Shown in pieces: positions 60,536 through 64,000 of a DNA stretch of 64,000 bases. Every line of letters begins with the position of its first letter. The first letter of the stretch is position 1. Source of the DNA: Xanthomonas sp. DAR 80977. GTDB lineage: Bacteria; Pseudomonadota; Gammaproteobacteria; Xanthomonadales; Xanthomonadaceae. Below the pieces are notes generated by a model. That model was not told where the DNA came from, did not search any database, and saw only the letters and a program-made list of their open reading frames with translations. The position numbers and the translations under genes were made by a program. The stretch covers positions 5,277,001 through 5,341,000 of the forward strand of contig NZ_CP162487.1 of NCBI RefSeq assembly GCF_041240605.1, written 5' to 3'.

Positions 60536-62923
60536 TCACCCACCCGGCAACACCACCTCGACCAGATAACGGCGCCCCGGCTCGATGCCCTCGATCCGCG
60601 GCACCTCCAGCACCCGCCCATCCACGCTGACCTGCTGCGCAACGCACCCCGCAACGCGCTGCATGCGCACCTCGAACAGCGCCCCGCGAAAGCGGCGCTG
60701 CACCGTTGCCTGCCTCCACGGCGACGGCAGCTGCGGGCGCACGCCCAGCGCATCGCCCTCGCCCTTCAACCCGAACAGGCCCTCGATCACGCAGCGGTAC
60801 AGCCACGCCGCGGTGCCGGTGTTGAACAGCTGGCTGGAACGGCCGGCGGTGCGCGGCAGCTCGCGCCAGGCGCCGCGGTAATAGTTCGGCACGAATACCG
60901 GCAGCTGGCCGCGCTGCAGGTAGTCGGCCAGGTCCGGTCCCGGGATCATCGCGCGCAGCACGCGCCAGGCGCGGTCGGCGTCGCCGATCGCGTACAGCGC
61001 GTGCAGGTAGAACGCCGCGGCATGGTTGTAGACCGAACCGTTCTCCGCCGAACCTGGATGTTTCTGGGTCAGCCGGCCCACGTCCTCGCGCATCGCGGTA
61101 TACGGCGGCGCCAGCATGGTCGGCCCGTACGGCGTGTCCAGCTGCGCGTCGACCGCCTGCAGCAGGCGCTCGCGCCGCTCAGCGTCGGCGGTGCCGGCGA
61201 GCAGCGCCCAGCTCTGCGGATTCAGGTAGATGCGGCCTTCCGCGTCGTCCTTGATGCCGAAGCACACGCCGTCGTCGGTGATGCCGCGCGCGTACCAGTC
61301 GCCGTCCCACAGTTCGCGATTGACCGCGGCGTTGACCTCGGCCGCGCCGGCGCGGCACGCGGCCGCCTGCGCGCTGCGGCCCTGCCGTTCGCAGATCGTC
61401 GCCCACAGCTGCAAGGCGTACGCCGTGGCCACCGACAGCCAGCCGGACACGCCGCGGCCGCGGTAGCCGACCATGTTCATCGGGTCGCACCAGTCGCCCT
61501 GCGCGATGTAGCTCAACCCGCGCGCGTCGCGCGCGCCGAGCAGCCAGCGCATCGCCGCGTCCAGCCGCTCGGCGACGCTGGCACCATGCCCGTCGGCACC
61601 GACCACCACCTCGTCCAGCAGCGCCGCATCGCCGGTCTCGTCCAGGTAGGCCGACAGGAACACCGGCAGCCACACGCAATGGTCGGTATGCGGCACCTGG
61701 TTGATGTACTTCAGCTCCGCGCCGTCGATCAGCAGGATGCCGTCCGGCATCGCGCCGCCGGCTTCCTGCTGCGACAGCGCATGCAGCAGCGCCGCGCGCG
61801 CGGTCTGCGGGCGCAGGAAGCTCATGCCCATGTGGTCCTGCAGGAAATTGCGGGTCTGCGGATCGGTGGTCAGGCGGTTGACGTCGCCGTGGTAGAACAC
61901 CTGCCGCGGCAGCCAGTGGTTGACCAGGTTGTCCAGGCACGGATCGGGCGTTGCGATGTGCAGGCAGCCGTCCGCCTCGGCCAGGTAATCGGCGTACGCG
62001 GCGGCGGCGGCGGTGAATCCGTCCGCGGACAGATAGCGCTGGCGCAGCGCGCCGATCTCCGCATCGTCGCGCGCCGGGCCGAACAGGAAGCGCAGCGTGT
62101 GCTCCTGCTGCGGCTGCAGCGCCAGGCAATACTGCAGGGCCGCGGTCGGCGTCTCGTAGCGCGCGTCGCTGCCGCCCAGCCGCGGCTGCAGCACCGCGCT
62201 CGGCGCATGCAGGCCGCCCTCGCCCTCGAATGCCGCTTGCCGCGCGTCCCAGGCATCGGGCGCCTGCTCGTGCAGCAGGAAGGTGCAGTCCTTGAAGTCG
62301 CGGTTGCGGAAGTAGTCCTCGACCCTCTGGTAGGGGGTGACGCTGCGGCAGACGATGCCGCCGAGGTCGGCGCGGTACTCGCCGCTCTGGTGCATCCACG
62401 ACATGTAGCCGACCGGGAAATACGCATACAGCGCGATCCGCCGCGCGCGCCCGTCCAGGTTGCGCACCTGGCATTGCCACAGCTCCACCGTGTCCTCGAC
62501 CGGCAACTGCAGGCGCAGCTCCACCTCGATCTCGGCGTAGCGCACGCACCAGGCGATGTCGCACTTGCCGACCGAGAAGCGGAACGCCTGCGGCGTCGCC
62601 CGCACCGGCTCGTACGGCACCGAGTACAGCGCGCCGCTGTCCTCGTCCTTGAGATAGAAGAAGCGCCCTGGATGGTGCGCGTAGTACGGCTGCTCCGGCT
62701 GCATGAAGGTCCTGGCCTCCAGGTTCGGCGCGTGCGCGTACTTGGCCGGCTCCGGCTGCATGAACTGCGCGGTGGCATAGCCGCGACAGGTGGCCTGGAT
62801 CATCATCCGCCGGTTCCACAGGAACCCGCCGGCATTGGGCAGCGCGGTCGGGCTGTGCAGCGTGTAGCGCTCGCCGTCGGCGCTGGGCGCCAGCAACCCG
62901 CTCGTCCCGGGGTCGATGCTCAT
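60536..62923 (-). CDS. GH94 phosphorylase, probable cellobionic acid phosphorylase
   Basis: 795 residues, matching the length of cellobionic acid phosphorylases, which in Xanthomonas split 4-O-glucosyl-gluconate with phosphate into glucose-1-phosphate and gluconate. Visible features: the N-terminal beta-sandwich (TPTALPNAGGFLWN type), the catalytic-domain HMGMSFLRPQTAR, and the acid residue region IAQGDWCDPMNMVGYRGRG (the GDWND-like loop with the catalytic Asp). Glucosyl-specific sites cannot be resolved by eye; cellobiose or chitobiose phosphorylase is the alternative. Its start overlaps the stop of the transporter gene (ATGA). Confidence 0.82.
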   Translation of the reverse strand: MSIDPGTSGLLAPSADGERYTLHSPTALPNAGGFLWNRRMMIQATCRGYATAQFMQPEPAKYAHAPNLEARTFMQPEQPYYAHHPGRFFYLKDEDSGALYSVPYEPVRATPQAFRFSVGKCDIAWCVRYAEIEVELRLQLPVEDTVELWQCQVRNLDGRARRIALYAYFPVGYMSWMHQSGEYRADLGGIVCRSVTPYQRVEDYFRNRDFKDCTFLLHEQAPDAWDARQAAFEGEGGLHAPSAVLQPRLGGSDARYETPTAALQYCLALQPQQEHTLRFLFGPARDDAEIGALRQRYLSADGFTAAAAAYADYLAEADGCLHIATPDPCLDNLVNHWLPRQVFYHGDVNRLTTDPQTRNFLQDHMGMSFLRPQTARAALLHALSQQEAGGAMPDGILLIDGAELKYINQVPHTDHCVWLPVFLSAYLDETGDAALLDEVVVGADGHGASVAERLDAAMRWLLGARDARGLSYIAQGDWCDPMNMVGYRGRGVSGWLSVATAYALQLWATICERQGRSAQAAACRAGAAEVNAAVNRELWDGDWYARGITDDGVCFGIKDDAEGRIYLNPQSWALLAGTADAERRERLLQAVDAQLDTPYGPTMLAPPYTAMREDVGRLTQKHPGSAENGSVYNHAAAFYLHALYAIGDADRAWRVLRAMIPGPDLADYLQRGQLPVFVPNYYRGAWRELPRTAGRSSQLFNTGTAAWLYRCVIEGLFGLKGEGDALGVRPQLPSPWRQATVQRRFRGALFEVRMQRVAGCVAQQVSVDGRVLEVPRIEGIEPGRRYLVEVVLPGG

Positions 62924-64000
62924 GCGTTCGCTTCCTCCGCGGCGCGCTTGCGCGCGGCCAGTTCCTGCTGGATGCGCAGCAGCGCGGCATCGTCGAGCGG
63001 ATAGAACCGCATCGTCCATGCCGCCAGCAGCGCGACCGCGCCGGGGATCACCGTCAGCAGCAGCACGATGCCCAGCTGCGAGGCGTCGCTCTGCGCCTGG
63101 TTGGCCACATAGCCCATGCCCGCCAGCATCCATGCGATGCAGGCCGAGGCCAGCGCGCCGCCGAGCTTCTGCGAGAACGTCGCCGCCGAGAACGTCATCG
63201 CGGTGGCGCGGCGCCCGGTCTTCCATTCGGTGTAGTCGGCCGTGTCGGCGTACATCGAGAACGCCAGCGGCGATTTCGGCCCCAGCGCCAGGCCGATCAG
63301 CAGGTTGATGCCGAACAGCGCCCAGATCGCCTCGCGCGGGACGAAGAACATCGCGCAGCTGAGCACACCCACCAGCGCCATCAATCCCATCATCAGCCGG
63401 CGCTTGTCGAACAACCGGGTCAGCAGCGGCGTGGCCGCCGCGCCCACCGCCAGCGCCACCGAATAGCTGCCCAGGAACCAGCCGGTCAGGTCCGGGCGGC
63501 CGACGTAGTACTTGAAGTAGTACACACCGGCGCCGGCACGCATGACGATGGTGATCATGATGATCAGCGCCAGCGCGAACAACACCCGCCACGGCGGATT
63601 GCGCAGCAGGTCGGCGATGTCCTGCAGCACCGGCGCGCGCGGCTGCGGCTGCGGCTGCACGCGTTCGCGCGTGGTCGCGAACACGATCGCGAACAGCGCC
63701 GCCGCGACGATGCCGTAGACCAGCATCGTGCGCTGCCAGCCCTGCGCATCGTCGCCATTGCCGAACCAGCGCACCATGTCCAGCGTGGCGTAGTTGACCA
63801 GCGTGGTACCGGCGAAGGCGGCGATGAAGCGGAAGCTGATCAGCGTGGTGCGCTGCTGGCTGTCGGCGGTGATCACCCCGGACAGCGCCGAGTACGGAAT
63901 GCTGATCACCGTGTACATCAGCATCATCAGCCCGAAGGTGACGTAGGCCCAGACCAGGCGCCCGGCAGGGCCCAGGTCCGGCGTGGTGTAGGCCAGCACG
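62920..64000 (-). CDS. GPH-family sugar:cation symporter (MFS), 5' end beyond window
   Basis: At least 359 residues of a 450-500-residue family, with about nine hydrophobic helices visible. The GPH signature after helix 6 is present (NPPWRVLFALALIIMITIVM), as is the LAFSMYADTADYTEWKTGRRATA region of the second half. The true start lies past the right edge; the ATG at 63999 is internal. It overlaps the GH94 gene by 4 bases, so it likely imports the glucoside that the phosphorylase cleaves. Confidence 0.88.
   Translation of the reverse strand, partial: VLAYTTPDLGPAGRLVWAYVTFGLMMLMYTVISIPYSALSGVITADSQQRTTLISFRFIAAFAGTTLVNYATLDMVRWFGNGDDAQGWQRTMLVYGIVAAALFAIVFATTRERVQPQPQPRAPVLQDIADLLRNPPWRVLFALALIIMITIVMRAGAGVYYFKYYVGRPDLTGWFLGSYSVALAVGAAATPLLTRLFDKRRLMMGLMALVGVLSCAMFFVPREAIWALFGINLLIGLALGPKSPLAFSMYADTADYTEWKTGRRATAMTFSAATFSQKLGGALASACIAWMLAGMGYVANQAQSDASQLGIVLLLTVIPGAVALLAAWTMRFYPLDDAALLRIQQELAARKRAAEEANA

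Overview
The window is a very GC-rich stretch (about 70% by eye) of a chromosome from a Xanthomonas-like gammaproteobacterium (family Xanthomonadaceae). The evidence is codon use, a parA-parB-rsmG block, rpmB-rpmG, a complete czc efflux locus, a manganese riboswitch in front of mntP, TonB-dependent receptor biology, cellobionic-acid-type phosphorolysis, and many copies of the REP hairpin with core GCGGCTGAAGCCGC, together with a REP-associated tyrosine transposase. No tRNA, rRNA, CRISPR array, prophage or plasmid backbone was seen.

Region 1 (1-8808): the 5' part of a cardiolipin synthase, then a LysR-type regulator with two helix-turn-helix domains, read divergently from a six-gene operon. 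The operon is CHA aldolase (galC/ligK-like), 4-oxalomesaconate tautomerase (galD-like), a dicarboxylate symporter, an outer-membrane porin, 4-oxalomesaconate hydratase (ligJ-like) and 2-pyrone-4,6-dicarboxylate hydrolase (ligI). Together these import a substrate and run the lower half of the gallate / protocatechuate 4,5-cleavage pathway to pyruvate and oxaloacetate. No ring-cleavage dioxygenase is present here.

Region 2 (8809-20744): rpmB-rpmG with a clear terminator. Next is a heavy-metal RND efflux locus in the order small His-rich protein, czcC, czcB, czcA, short CDF transporter. It is interrupted between czcB and czcA by a 425-base array of nested palindromes. A three-copy 275-bp tandem repeat follows, containing the duplicated 3' end of the adjacent DUF885 gene. 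Last come that gene and a RAYT transposase whose reading frame ends inside a REP pair.

Region 3 (20745-33335): envelope glycan genes (LAB_N protein, family 2 glycosyltransferase, nucleotide-sugar epimerase), an orphan SUFU-domain gene, parB-parA-rsmG, a Tat-exported PhoD phosphatase, a phosphopantetheinyl transferase, a YeaQ/GlsB-type membrane protein, exonuclease III with a GFA-family gene, a parvulin isomerase with a small unknown, and a secreted glycerophosphodiesterase.

Region 4 (33336-44442): a coniferyl-aldehyde-type dehydrogenase, a YjjG nucleotidase, a DcaP-like porin with an MFS transporter, and, divergent from the porin, acs followed by a LuxR-type response regulator. Its probable sensor (SLC5-PAS-kinase-receiver, CrbS-like) lies at 50911-54351, so the acetate-switch parts are split but close. 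REP pairs, the yybP-ykoY riboswitch and mntP follow.

Region 5 (43849-54351): a notable cluster of two different 2-oxoglutarate-type hydroxylases, a TonB-dependent receptor and a TPR-sulfotransferase, all on the minus strand. This is the best candidate here for a poorly described system, perhaps protein or peptide modification tied to outer-membrane uptake. Region 6 (54406-64000): a second histidine kinase, a TPR protein with a degenerate GGDEF domain, a membrane-anchored double AAA+ ATPase, a REP pair, and a GH94 phosphorylase overlapping a GPH-family sugar transporter cut by the window edge.
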